Assembly (NCBI RefSeq): GCF_001187865.1
Contig: NZ_LGIT01000003.1
Location: 248,001-312,000, forward strand
Direction of reading: 5' to 3'
Origin: Klebsiella sp. RIT-PI-d
GTDB lineage: Bacteria > Pseudomonadota > Gammaproteobacteria > Enterobacterales > Enterobacteriaceae
DNA: 64,000 nucleotides
Shown here: piece after piece, positions 18,792 through 27,426 of the stretch
How positions within the stretch are numbered: position 1 is the first letter of the stretch
Layout of the letters: each line of letters opens with the position of its first letter
Notes under the pieces: generated by a model
Told to the model about the DNA's origin: nothing
The model's input: the letters and a program-made list of their open reading frames with translations, nothing else
Database searches by the model: none
Position numbers and translations under genes: made by a program

Positions 18792-20924
18792 TTATTTCAG
18801 CACGTAACCGTATAAACGTTTAATACCATCCGCATCGGTTTCACTGTAGACGCCCTGCAATTCCGGCGAAAAGCCCGGCAGCAGGTTGACGCCCTCTTCC
18901 AGCGCCAGAAAATAACGCTGAACCGCTCCACCCCAGAGTTCACCCGGCACGACACAAAGCACGCCAGGCGGATACGGCAGCGCGCCTTCGGCGGCAATGC
19001 GTCCTTCAGCCTTACTCAGACGAACCAGCTCAACGTTGCCGCGGATAAACTCGCTATTGGCCTGCTGCGCGCCCATTGCCACGGTCGGCAGACTCGCTTT
19101 ACGGAACATGGCCTTCTGCAACTCCTTGACGTTAAAGCTGACGTAGAGGTCGTGCATTTCCTGGCATAATTCGCGCAGCGTATAGTCGCGGTAGCGTACC
19201 GGATATTTGTTATAAATGGTCGGCAGCACGTCCGCCAGCGGCGTGTTGTCTTCAATATGATGTTCGAATTGCGCCAGCATCGCCACCAGCTGTGCCAGCT
19301 TCTCCGCGCTCTCTGCAGGCGTCAGTAAAAAGAGGATCGAGTTAAGATCGCACTTTTCCGGCACGATCCCGTTCTCACGCAGGTAGTGCGCAAGGATCGT
19401 CGCCGGAACGCCGAAATCGGTATACTCACCATTTTCCGCATCAATGCCCGGCGTAGTGAGCAGCAGTTTGCAGGGATCAACGAAATATTGCTCGCGGGCA
19501 TAGCCTTCAAAACCGTGCCATGTAGCCCCCGGCTCGAAACTAAAGAAACGCCGCTCGCTGGCGATGGTTTCAGTGGGATGATCCTGCCACGCCCGCCCGT
19601 CTACTTGCGGTGGAATAAAGGGCTTAATCATTTTGCAGCGGGCGATAATTGCCTTGCGGGCATCAATGCCAAGTGACACACATTCTGCCCACAAACGGCG
19701 TCCGCTCTCCCCTTCATGGATTTTGGCATTCACATCCAGTGCCGCAAATAGCGGATAGAAGGGGCTGGTGGACGCGTGCATCATGAACGCATTATTCAGA
19801 CGCTTATGTGGACAAAAGCGCGCCTGCCCACGAAGGTGGTTATCTTTTTTATGGATCTGCGAAGTCTGGGAGAATCCGGCCTGCTGTTTATGTACCGATT
19901 GGGTGACGAAAATCCCCGGATCGTTTTCATTCAGATCCAGCAGCAGCGGCGAACTGTCAGCCATCATCGGGATAAACTGCTCGTAGCCAACCCATGCTGA
20001 ATCAAACAGAATATAATCACAAAGATGACCGATTTTATCGACAACCTGCCGGGCGTTATAAATGGTGCCATCGTAGGTGCCAAGCTGGATCACCGCCATT
20101 CTGAACGGACGAGGCCGGTCCGCTTTTTCCGGATCAACGGCCCGGATGGCCTCGCGTAAATAGCTATCGTTAAAGCAGCGATCATCAATCCCGCCAATAA
20201 AACCAAAAGCGTTACGCGCCGCTTCAAGATATACCGGCGTTGCCCCGGCCTGGATTAGTGCACCATGATGGTTCGATTTATGATTATTGCGATCAAAAAG
20301 CACCAGATCGCCGGGCGTCAACAGCGCGTTAGTCACCACTTTATTGGCCGCCGACGTTCCGTTGAGTACAAAGTAGGTTTTATCCGCATGGAACACTTTG
20401 GCAGCAAATTTCTGTGCGTGTTTAGCCGACCCTTCGTGAATAAGCAGGTCGCCCAGCTTAACATCTGCGTTGCACATATCTGCACGAAATACGTTTTCGC
20501 CAAAGAAATCGAAAAACTGCCGTCCGGCAGGATGTTTTTTAAAGAACGCGCCGTGCTGATGTCCCGGACAGGCAAAGGTACTGTTATTCATCGCCACATA
20601 TTGTGTGAGCGTATCAAAGAACGGCGGGAGCAGATTTTCTTCGTAGCGTAATGCCGCCGATTCGACTTCCAGCCACTCCTGTGCGCTACCGTGAAGACTG
20701 GCGATCACGCCTTCAGGAAGGGGCTCTTCGGCGGCAAATAAAAATACCGGCAGCTGAAAACCCGTGCGTTTGAGTAGCGCAAGGATGCCGCTACGGCTGT
20801 CTGCCGGAGTAATGACGACTGCCGCCACATCGGTAAAATCAGTACAGTCCAGCGTCACAATCTCGCGTGACGAGGACAGTGTGGAGACCAGCTCAACGCT
20901 GGCGGCAATTTTCATTGATTTCAT
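18792..20924 (-). CDS. speC: Constitutive ornithine decarboxylase
   Basis: PLP enzyme of 710 residues, fold type I, which converts ornithine to putrescine, the first step of polyamine synthesis from ornithine. The N-terminal wing domain, the PLP-lysine motif SVHKQQAGFS (Lys at about 354) and the C-terminal domain (PYPPGVLCVVPGE) are all present, with length as in E. coli SpeC (711). It is divergent from yqgA across about 500 bases. Its leader contains a terminator-like hairpin (see separate entry). Confidence 0.97.
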   Translation of the reverse strand: MKSMKIAASVELVSTLSSSREIVTLDCTDFTDVAAVVITPADSRSGILALLKRTGFQLPVFLFAAEEPLPEGVIASLHGSAQEWLEVESAALRYEENLLPPFFDTLTQYVAMNNSTFACPGHQHGAFFKKHPAGRQFFDFFGENVFRADMCNADVKLGDLLIHEGSAKHAQKFAAKVFHADKTYFVLNGTSAANKVVTNALLTPGDLVLFDRNNHKSNHHGALIQAGATPVYLEAARNAFGFIGGIDDRCFNDSYLREAIRAVDPEKADRPRPFRMAVIQLGTYDGTIYNARQVVDKIGHLCDYILFDSAWVGYEQFIPMMADSSPLLLDLNENDPGIFVTQSVHKQQAGFSQTSQIHKKDNHLRGQARFCPHKRLNNAFMMHASTSPFYPLFAALDVNAKIHEGESGRRLWAECVSLGIDARKAIIARCKMIKPFIPPQVDGRAWQDHPTETIASERRFFSFEPGATWHGFEGYAREQYFVDPCKLLLTTPGIDAENGEYTDFGVPATILAHYLRENGIVPEKCDLNSILFLLTPAESAEKLAQLVAMLAQFEHHIEDNTPLADVLPTIYNKYPVRYRDYTLRELCQEMHDLYVSFNVKELQKAMFRKASLPTVAMGAQQANSEFIRGNVELVRLSKAEGRIAAEGALPYPPGVLCVVPGELWGGAVQRYFLALEEGVNLLPGFSPELQGVYSETDADGIKRLYGYVLK

Positions 20925-21427
20925 AGGCGTAAATACCCATTTCGGGAGAATAAAAACTCCGGATAAAGTTTTACTTTATCCAACGAAACGTCAGGATCTG
21001 GCGAGCTAGCCGCTGCGACCACTGGACATCAGTAAAAGCAGACTGCATCTGATTTTACTGATAGCCTGGCACGAGCGTGGGATGCCTCACCGCATGGTGG
21101 GCAGAAGAACGGCAGGAAGGGCACGGCGTCGCCTTCGCGTCAGCGCGCGATGACTCAGGCGGTGTCGTGACAGCGATGTCATCTCAGGCAACCCCGTAAG
21201 CAAATGAAGAAAATTCGCGCAATAATGGCACCTTTAACCGCCTGGCGCAACATTCACCGGGGATGAAAAATGCAACGTAATGCAATAGTACTTTGCACCC
21301 TCAGGCGATCGGATTACCCTCGGTAGCATGGATTAAATGCGTTGCATTTCCCGGTAAGGCGCCCTGCCAGCAATGAATAACTATGTATTTTTATTACCTT
21401 TATACGCTATTTTAAGGAGGGATCGTT
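20925..21427. other. speC-yqgA divergent intergenic region
   Basis: A 503-base gap without a convincing gene. It holds the speC leader hairpin (20961-20981) and a pair of related dyads: AAATGCAACG at 21268-21277 is the inverse of CGTTGCATTT at 21340-21349. The right copy is itself a dyad (AAATGC, three bases, GCATTT). A strong ribosome binding site (AAGGAGG, 21414-21420) for yqgA ends the region. The remainder is featureless to my eye. Confidence 0.6.
20955..20981 (-). promoter_or_regulatory. Hairpin in the speC leader
   Basis: Perfect 9-base stem (20961-20969 with 20973-20981), three-base loop. On the speC strand it is followed by GGAGTTTTTATT, so it looks like a weak terminator or attenuator 30-60 bases ahead of the speC ATG. 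No obvious leader peptide was recognised. Confidence 0.45.
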
Positions 21428-22147
21428 TTGCTTACAGGACCTTTTATTAATGCCAGTGCCGTCCTGGTGGGCGGTGCGCTGGGCGCGCTACTCAGCCACC
21501 GTCTGCCAGAGCGTGTTCGCGTCTCAATGCCCTCCGCATTCGGACTGTGCTCGCTGGGCATTGGGATTTTACTGGTTATTAAATGTGCTAATCTCCCGGT
21601 AATGGTACTGGCTACGCTACTGGGCACGCTGATTGGCGAGCTGTGTTATGTTGAGCGTGGAATTAGCGGAGCGATCAACGGTCTGCGAAAAATGGCGCAA
21701 AAGAAAAATCCGGTGCTTCAGGCTAATGGTGCCCATGAGGCTTTCGTTAATAATCTGGTGGCACTGGTTATTCTCTTTTGCGCCAGCGGAACCGGTATTT
21801 TTGGCGCAATGCATGAGGGAATGACCGGGGATCCCAGCATTTTGATCGCGAAATCCTTTCTCGACTTCTTTACCGCCGCCATCTTTGCCACGTCACTGGG
21901 CTTAGCCGTCTCGGCTATTTCGTTTCCCATGCTGGCCATTCAGCTCCTGCTTGCCTTCTGCGCCACGTTTATTATGCCGCTGACCACCCCGGCAATGATG
22001 GGAGATTTCTCAGCGGTAGGCGGTGTATTGCTCCTTGCAACCGGTCTGCGTATCTGCGGTATAAAGATGTTTGCGGTCGCCAATATGCTCCCGGCGCTTA
22101 TCCTCGCAATGCCGCTTTCAGCGCTGTGGACCACCTTATTCACCTGA
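21428..22147 (+). CDS. yqgA: YqgA, DUF554 inner membrane protein
   Basis: Polytopic inner-membrane protein of 239 residues with about six to seven hydrophobic segments, DUF554 family, close to E. coli YqgA (235). The conserved N terminus (GPFINASAVLVGG) and the STGIFGAM-like and MTGDPSILIAKSFLDF segments are present. The start is the TTG at 21428, supported by AAGGAGG seven bases upstream. DUF554 members are listed as putative transporters, but the substrate is unknown. The adjacent tRNA gene follows about 105 bases later. Confidence 0.9.
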   Translation: MLTGPFINASAVLVGGALGALLSHRLPERVRVSMPSAFGLCSLGIGILLVIKCANLPVMVLATLLGTLIGELCYVERGISGAINGLRKMAQKKNPVLQANGAHEAFVNNLVALVILFCASGTGIFGAMHEGMTGDPSILIAKSFLDFFTAAIFATSLGLAVSAISFPMLAIQLLLAFCATFIMPLTTPAMMGDFSAVGGVLLLATGLRICGIKMFAVANMLPALILAMPLSALWTTLFT

Positions 22148-22213
22148 AAATGGCTGCATTCTCACCAACATGGTGGCATAATGTGCAGTCTGCTGCGAAT
22201 TTGATAATTTTCA

Positions 22214-22252
22214 TTGACGCCGCGTGGGGATTGCGGTTTAATGCGCCCCGTT
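22214..22252 (+). promoter_or_regulatory. Promoter of tRNA-Phe
   Basis: TTGACG (22214-22219), a 17-base spacer and TTTAAT (22237-22242), followed by the GC-rich discriminator GCGCCCC typical of stringently controlled stable-RNA promoters, lie immediately before the tRNA. Confidence 0.75.
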
Positions 22253-22328
22253 GCCCGGATAGCTCAGTCGGTAGAGCAGGGGATTGAAAATCCCCGTGTC
22301 CTTGGTTCGATTCCGAGTCCGGGCACCA
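22253..22328 (+). tRNA. pheV: tRNA-Phe (anticodon GAA)
   Basis: A 76-base tRNA with encoded CCA end. The acceptor stem GCCCGGA pairs with TCCGGGC, the D loop is AGCTCAGTCGGTAGAGC, anticodon GAA is at 22286-22288, and the T arm is GTTCGATTC. Its place after yqgA corresponds to pheV in E. coli, a well-known integration site for genomic islands and P4-like elements. The sequence after it is indeed a prophage remnant and defence genes. Confidence 0.98.
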
Positions 22329-22334
22329 CTATTC

Positions 22335-22364
22335 AAAAAACCCGCCCAAAAGGCGGGTTTTTGC
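22335..22364 (+). terminator. Terminator of tRNA-Phe
   Basis: CCCGCC (22341-22346) and GGCGGG (22352-22357) form the stem, with A's before and TTTTT after. It is symmetric, so it could work for both strands. Confidence 0.85.
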
Positions 22365-22509
22365 TTTCTGGGAAAAAGCTATCCCAATTGTTATGATTTG
22401 CCAGCCTCCAGGGCACCAGCCTGAATTTGTGGGAAACGGCAGACAGCAACCCTCCTGATTTTTTAGCGCTGTAATAATGTCGGAGGAATGCCGTCCGATT
22501 GCATCATAA

Positions 22510-22952
22510 TCATGCCGCCTCGCCATCAATAAATCTCTCGCCGTCGGCTGTAGGTACCCAATATGAAGCTTTCATTTCTGTCACAAAATAGTTAATCAGG
22601 TCGTACAGCAGATAACTCAACTGTTCCGCCTTTTCAGGAGAAAATCCCTGCTTCCGTCAGTACGAGGCAGTAGTGACAAAGCTCGGCGCATTCCTGCCCA
22701 AACTCGGAGGAAAATTCGCCGGGAGGATATCGATGATCAGGCTTTCAATAAGATGGGGTGGAACGAGTTCTAACAGTTTGGCCGAAGCATCGCCAGAGCG
22801 GCGTTGAGTCTGCCGCAGAGTACCTTTTTTAACGCTATGCCTTTACTTTCAATCAGAGTTTCGGCGCAGTGATCGGCAAAGACGGTAAAGTCTGTGGCGG
22901 CATTGAAGATAGCAGCAAGTAACGGGTGTGTCTGGATTGGGGTCATAACCAT
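22510..22952 (-). pseudogene. Frameshifted P4-like satellite phage gene remnant
   Basis: Reading the minus strand, a coherent protein begins at the ATG at 22952 or 22946 (MTPIQTHPLLAAIFNAATDF). It continues for about 60 residues, hits a stop at 22770 and then carries on in other frames (HLIESLIIDILPANF, then ECAELCHYCLVLTEAG, then YLLYDLINYFVTEMKAS) to a stop near 22510. The pieces together resemble small accessory proteins found beside ash in P4-like elements integrated at tRNA genes. At least two frame changes show the gene is dead. Function of the intact family is unknown to me. Confidence 0.6.
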
Positions 22953-23090
22953 AGTAGCAGTCTCCAGTATGTGATTTTTAAAACCGCCACCAGAGAGGTC
23001 AATCCCAAGGAAGGTGGACTGAATAAGAGTGACCTTACCGGCCATTCTGAATACCGGCGCACCTTGCGGTGCTCTCGCCCAGCCCACCAT
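22770..23090 (-). pseudogene. Ash-like P4 phage protein, fused in frame to a decayed gene
   Basis: From an ATG at 23090 the minus strand encodes MVGWARAPQGAPVFRMAGK, which matches the N-terminal signature of the Ash family of P4-type satellite phages. It runs on through GIDLSGGGFKNHI into the next small gene without a stop. Ash in P4 is linked to lysogeny and regulation functions. The continuous reading through both genes and the frameshift at the end suggest decay. An open frame extending upstream to 23315 looks like chance. No integrase, primase or capsid-size genes remain nearby. Confidence 0.5.
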
Positions 23091-23224
23091 CGAGAGCGAG
23101 ACTGTGGAAGGTGGATCGCAGAAAATAAAAGTTCCACAGACAGGTGCACTATAACAAAAAAGACTTAATATCCTGTCCGTTTGCACAATCGTGATTTCGA
23201 AATGTGATGAACGCCAATAAGTTG

Positions 23225-23230
23225 TATAAT
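23225..23230 (+). promoter_or_regulatory. Candidate -10 element for the large NTPase-nuclease gene
   Basis: A perfect TATAAT lies about 110 bases before the start codon, in an AT-rich stretch. The -35 region (TGTGAT around 23203-23208) is poor, so an activator or a weak promoter is possible. Confidence 0.4.
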
Positions 23231-23291
23231 ACGGCCAACAGTTAATAAAATTGCCACCCGAATAAAGAAAAAATGCCGTACTATCTTTAAT

Positions 23292-23328
23292 GTAAAAAAG
23301 GAAAATCAGGCACAACTTCCTTTTTTAC
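23292..23328 (+). promoter_or_regulatory. Perfect 12-bp inverted repeat just upstream of the large gene
   Basis: GTAAAAAAGGAA at 23292-23303 is exactly complementary to 23317-23328, with a 13-base loop. The right arm ends one base before the GGAA ribosome binding site of the GTG start at 23339. It may act as an operator or as an mRNA hairpin that controls translation or early termination. Confidence 0.6.
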
Positions 23329-23338
23329 TGGAATATTC

Positions 23339-26300
23339 GTGCTATTCAATAAGAAGAATTATGTAACGATGAATTCAACCTTCTATCTTCAACGTACTTT
23401 TACACACGGCGACAAGACGTACACAGAAACAGCGTTGCTGGCTATCTCAAAATACATAGTTGTATTAGCAGAACCCGGCGGTGGAAAAACGGAGTTGATG
23501 AAAAGTCTCGCTCTGCAACTGAACACTTCTGTCTCAAATGCCAGCGTATTTGCTTATGCGGGTGCCGATAAAGAAAATAGCCCACTGATAATCGACGCTG
23601 TTGATGAAGTCGCCAGGATCGATCAATCTGGTATTCATAAACTCCTTGCACTCGCCAGAACATCTAAGCCAACTCACGTAATCATGTCGAGCAGATCAAG
23701 CGAATGGGGACAGGCTTCTACCAGTATTTTTGAAAAATTTCTTGGTTTCTCCCCTATGGTTGTGAGGCTGAGAGAGTTCGATCAAGACGAACAACACGCC
23801 ATCTTTAAGCACCATGCGCCAGAAGAAGACTTCTTTGCATTCCAGACCGAAGTAGCACGGTTTAGTTTAGATATGTTGTTACCAAACCCTCAGTTTCTGA
23901 AAATGTTCACCGATGCCTATTTAGAAAGTGACAGACGATTTGCTGACAAACGTTCAATCTTTGCTTTAGCAGTCGAACGACTGGCTAAGGAAGTCAATCC
24001 AGATATCCCGAAAGTCCCTGTATCTCTTTCAGTTGCACAGAAGATTTCATTTTCTGCCGAGGTTTATACCAAACTTCTGTTGTCGGGCGCAGAGGGAGTC
24101 AGCACCATCGACGTGACGGCAAACCGGATGTATCCCATGCTGCAAGCGTTGTTTAACAGAAGTGCGGCCTGTTACGAAATATTGTCAACTCAGCTTTTCA
24201 AGCCCGGCGATAAGGAAGACCAGCACCGCCCGGTCCACAAGATTGTCGCTGAATACTGCGCAGCGGATTATCTCATTAAACGAATAGCCGATCCTGTGGA
24301 TGTCCTCACTTTACCAAAGTGCTTGCCTGTTATTGCACCGAACGGTATTGCCAGAGATGAGTTGAGAGGTCTACTCGGATGGATGGCAGCATTAGGCAAC
24401 AGATCGGTACAGGGATCCATTATTGAGCTTGACGCCTATGCGGTACTCGCAAACGGCGATCCATCGCAGCTTGAACGCTCATCGAAACGACAGCTTATCT
24501 ATCAACTCAAAGAGATTGAAGTCGCGGACCCTTACTTTCGTCGAAACGATTTCTGGCGCCGGTTTAGCGCGGCTGGTTTCTTCACACAAGACGTTATTGA
24601 AGAAATAAAACCACTTTTAACAATGGGCAATGAAGGTCATTTACGTGGTTTGATTTTAGAACTTCTGACAGACTCTCCGATTAATTGTCAATTGGTACCT
24701 GAATTAAGCCTGCTTACTTTAAATCCCGACGAGTCTGAACACATTCGTACCTTAGCAAGCAGATGCTTACTCAATGTCAAAGAATATGATTTCATTGGCA
24801 CTTTAGCCGTTTTAATTTTTGAAGCCAGTCATATTTCGCTCAATATTGCAGCCAACGTCATCGAAGTCACAGGGCCAGAAAAATTTAACCACACATATCT
24901 CTCTGGATTCTTCCGCGTCTGTGCGAATCTCTATCCCGGTCACGAAGAACAATTCGAAAGAGTGGTCGGCTCTCGTTATTTTATTAAGAGGCTCATATCC
25001 TGTTTTCCACAGCATATGCTTGAATTTCTTCTGGACGAATTAACCCATAATCTACATTGCCACTGTGGGAAAAAGTCCTATGAGTGTGATTGTCGCAATG
25101 GAATAAGCAAGATCGTCGGTTCAATGGTCGATCGCTATTTTGAATTAGCTCAAGCGCCGTTTGACCCTGTCAGGATCTGGCAATGGACAGGTAATCTCAA
25201 TTTTCATCACCAATGTCAGGCCGATCAAAGCAAATCGGTACAAGTGCTTCGGGAAAATGACACACTTCGTCAGGGGATCATTGCCTATGTATTTGGGCCT
25301 TTAACGGATCGTAATGAAATATTCAACACAAGAGTAGAAAAATTCGACGGGCATCTGCACTCACATTCAGGCCTTCATTTACGAAGGAATGACTATAAAT
25401 TTATCCTTAATCTGGCTTTTGAAGCAGATAATGTTGACCTGTGGGCGAGTTTCCTTGTCAACCACCAACGTTACAGAAACAAGGAAGAGCAAGGCCCTGA
25501 TGATTTGCGGGCACAAATGCGTCAGCATGCCCTCTCCAGGCCCGCATTTATGCGCGAATGGGCCCGATACAACAATGCCATGAAATTATCCGGGCAGAAG
25601 AGCCAACTCCGGAGATTCAGACATAGCCGAAAGATGAAACGCCGTGACAGAAAGCAACGAGAGATCCACGCCAGAAACATAAAATTTGTTAATGAGAACA
25701 GAGACATTGTAGAACGTGGCCGTCACTGGCGTTGTCTGGCGCGTTTTGCGGAACTTGTGCTCATGAATCCAGAAAGAATTGAATTAGAATTTGGTGACGA
25801 GAAACTGGTTCGGACTGCGTTGCGAAATTGTCTGGATTTTATTACTCCCGAGGTTCCCACACTTTCCAAACTGGCAGCCCTGCATTGTGAATCCAAGCAT
25901 ACGCTTTCTCAGAGGATTTTATATGCCGCCTGTCTGGAGATTTTGCGAGCAGAAGGTAGTCTTGAGCGCGTCGAGATTGCACTTCTCACCGTGCTAAGAA
26001 CACACATTCACATGGGATACAACTCAGTTTCAACGGAGGAACGTGATGCGCTACAAGTGGAGGTTGACCGGCTTATTTTTCCTGACAGCGAAAGTGCGGA
26101 AAAATATCTCCGACAGTACGTTAAACCCCAACTCGCTCAGCCATGCCCTCACCCTGAAATATGGATATTAAGTAGACAAGAGGTTTTTAGTCATTCACGC
26201 GCTAAACTTTCCATTGAATGGCTTCGTCGTTTCCCCGATGTGTCCCTTAATTCAGTAGATACACTTTTTGAAATTGCCGCTCAATATGGCGAACGTGAGG

Positions 26301-27409
26301 ATTTAAAAGAAATTATTGCAGAGCGTTGCTCAGAGATGATGTCAGGCTGGCTCAACCCGACAGAAAATGAGAATATTGAACGTAAGCGAATATTCTGGCT
26401 GGTACGTGAATTCTACTTTATGGAGAACATTACGGATACTTATTGGGCATGGTTAAAATCTGATAAAAATAATTTACTGCATTTTTATGAACGTTCTGGA
26501 CATATGAATCGAAGCGAACACCGCGCCTGGCCGGAACTCGCCTCAATTAAGGTTGAAGCCATTTTAGACGCTTTCATTGGACACTGGCCGCGTGTTGATC
26601 TACCTGATAGCTGGGGTAGTGATAGCCCTGAAGAAGAGAAAGCCTACCGCTTTTTGACTGATTTGATTTGGTCAATTAACTCGGATACTCCCGATAATGC
26701 AATACCGGTGCTGAACCGTCTTCTCAATGATCCACGTTTCACCAATCTACATAAAGAGTTGCGAAGCATATACGCCGATCAGATCAGAAGAAAAGCGCTC
26801 AGGGATTTTGAACCACCGACGCCAGATGAGATAGTTCAACGTCTGGATTGTGACTCAGTCGTTACTGTTGAGGGCCTGCGTCAGTTAGTTCTTCAGGAGC
26901 TTCATGATTTCCAGAAAGCGATTGATGGCGGGGAGTTTAACTCGGCAGATCGCTTCTATGAGAAAAACAAACGTCTTGATGAAGTAAAATCCACGGAAAT
27001 CATTGCTGAACGTCTCAATTTAAGGCTAGAACCCCAGGGCATATCTATAACGCCTGAGCATCAGTTAAAAGGTCAAAACAGAAGTGACTTTACAGCCTCT
27101 AAGTTGATTAACGGGAAAAGACGACTGCTGGTTACTGAAGTCAAAGGCCAATGGCACAGGGAATTATATTCTGCCGCTTCAGCCCAACTTTATGAGCGTT
27201 ATTCCATTCATCCTGATGCTGAGCAGCAGGGTATCTTTCTTGTCATATGGTTTGGTGAAAGCGAAACCGTTGCTGGCCGCAAAACCCACGGAATTAAAAC
27301 CGCTCAGGAGCTTAAAATCAGTATTGAAGCAAAGTTACCGGTTGATCTCCGTGGTCTGGTTGATGTTTTCGTTTTAGATGTTTCACGGCAGAGTAATTAT
27401 CAACATTAG
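23339..27409 (+). CDS. NACHT/STAND-like NTPase with C-terminal PD-(D/E)XK nuclease; candidate anti-phage defence protein
   Basis: Protein of 1356 residues (1346 if it starts at the ATG at 23369). An N-terminal P-loop NTPase shows Walker A AEPGGGKT (residues 44-51), Walker B LIIDAVDEV (about 83-91) and a sensor-like IMSSRSSEW (115-123), followed by NACHT/STAND-type helices (LREFDQDE, then LLPNPQFLKMF). The middle is a long, mostly helical region with a Cys/His cluster (residues 573-585, HCHCG...ECDC) and a strongly basic stretch (about 757-785). The C terminus carries a PD-(D/E)XK nuclease: Asp1250 in NRSDF, Glu1267 and Lys1269 in TEVKGQW, and Gln1283 in SAQLYERY. Base composition is AT-richer than the backbone. 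The neighbours are P4 remnants and AbiE. I know no described system with exactly this layout; a role in phage sensing and DNA cleavage is inference. Confidence 0.85.
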   Translation: MLFNKKNYVTMNSTFYLQRTFTHGDKTYTETALLAISKYIVVLAEPGGGKTELMKSLALQLNTSVSNASVFAYAGADKENSPLIIDAVDEVARIDQSGIHKLLALARTSKPTHVIMSSRSSEWGQASTSIFEKFLGFSPMVVRLREFDQDEQHAIFKHHAPEEDFFAFQTEVARFSLDMLLPNPQFLKMFTDAYLESDRRFADKRSIFALAVERLAKEVNPDIPKVPVSLSVAQKISFSAEVYTKLLLSGAEGVSTIDVTANRMYPMLQALFNRSAACYEILSTQLFKPGDKEDQHRPVHKIVAEYCAADYLIKRIADPVDVLTLPKCLPVIAPNGIARDELRGLLGWMAALGNRSVQGSIIELDAYAVLANGDPSQLERSSKRQLIYQLKEIEVADPYFRRNDFWRRFSAAGFFTQDVIEEIKPLLTMGNEGHLRGLILELLTDSPINCQLVPELSLLTLNPDESEHIRTLASRCLLNVKEYDFIGTLAVLIFEASHISLNIAANVIEVTGPEKFNHTYLSGFFRVCANLYPGHEEQFERVVGSRYFIKRLISCFPQHMLEFLLDELTHNLHCHCGKKSYECDCRNGISKIVGSMVDRYFELAQAPFDPVRIWQWTGNLNFHHQCQADQSKSVQVLRENDTLRQGIIAYVFGPLTDRNEIFNTRVEKFDGHLHSHSGLHLRRNDYKFILNLAFEADNVDLWASFLVNHQRYRNKEEQGPDDLRAQMRQHALSRPAFMREWARYNNAMKLSGQKSQLRRFRHSRKMKRRDRKQREIHARNIKFVNENRDIVERGRHWRCLARFAELVLMNPERIELEFGDEKLVRTALRNCLDFITPEVPTLSKLAALHCESKHTLSQRILYAACLEILRAEGSLERVEIALLTVLRTHIHMGYNSVSTEERDALQVEVDRLIFPDSESAEKYLRQYVKPQLAQPCPHPEIWILSRQEVFSHSRAKLSIEWLRRFPDVSLNSVDTLFEIAAQYGEREDLKEIIAERCSEMMSGWLNPTENENIERKRIFWLVREFYFMENITDTYWAWLKSDKNNLLHFYERSGHMNRSEHRAWPELASIKVEAILDAFIGHWPRVDLPDSWGSDSPEEEKAYRFLTDLIWSINSDTPDNAIPVLNRLLNDPRFTNLHKELRSIYADQIRRKALRDFEPPTPDEIVQRLDCDSVVTVEGLRQLVLQELHDFQKAIDGGEFNSADRFYEKNKRLDEVKSTEIIAERLNLRLEPQGISITPEHQLKGQNRSDFTASKLINGKRRLLVTEVKGQWHRELYSAASAQLYERYSIHPDAEQQGIFLVIWFGESETVAGRKTHGIKTAQELKISIEAKLPVDLRGLVDVFVLDVSRQSNYQH

Positions 27410-27426
27410 CAACATAGGCAATTAAG

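Noticed and set aside
22405..22425. GGGCACCA about 85 bases after the tRNA, as a possible duplicated attachment core
   Set aside because: Only eight bases match the tRNA-Phe 3' end, and they lie inside the decayed phage gene; chance is likely.
23339..27409. Reading the large gene as a restriction enzyme subunit or a phage helicase
   Set aside because: No methylase or specificity gene is adjacent and the ATPase motifs look NACHT/STAND-like; the helicase motifs of superfamily 2 are not visible.
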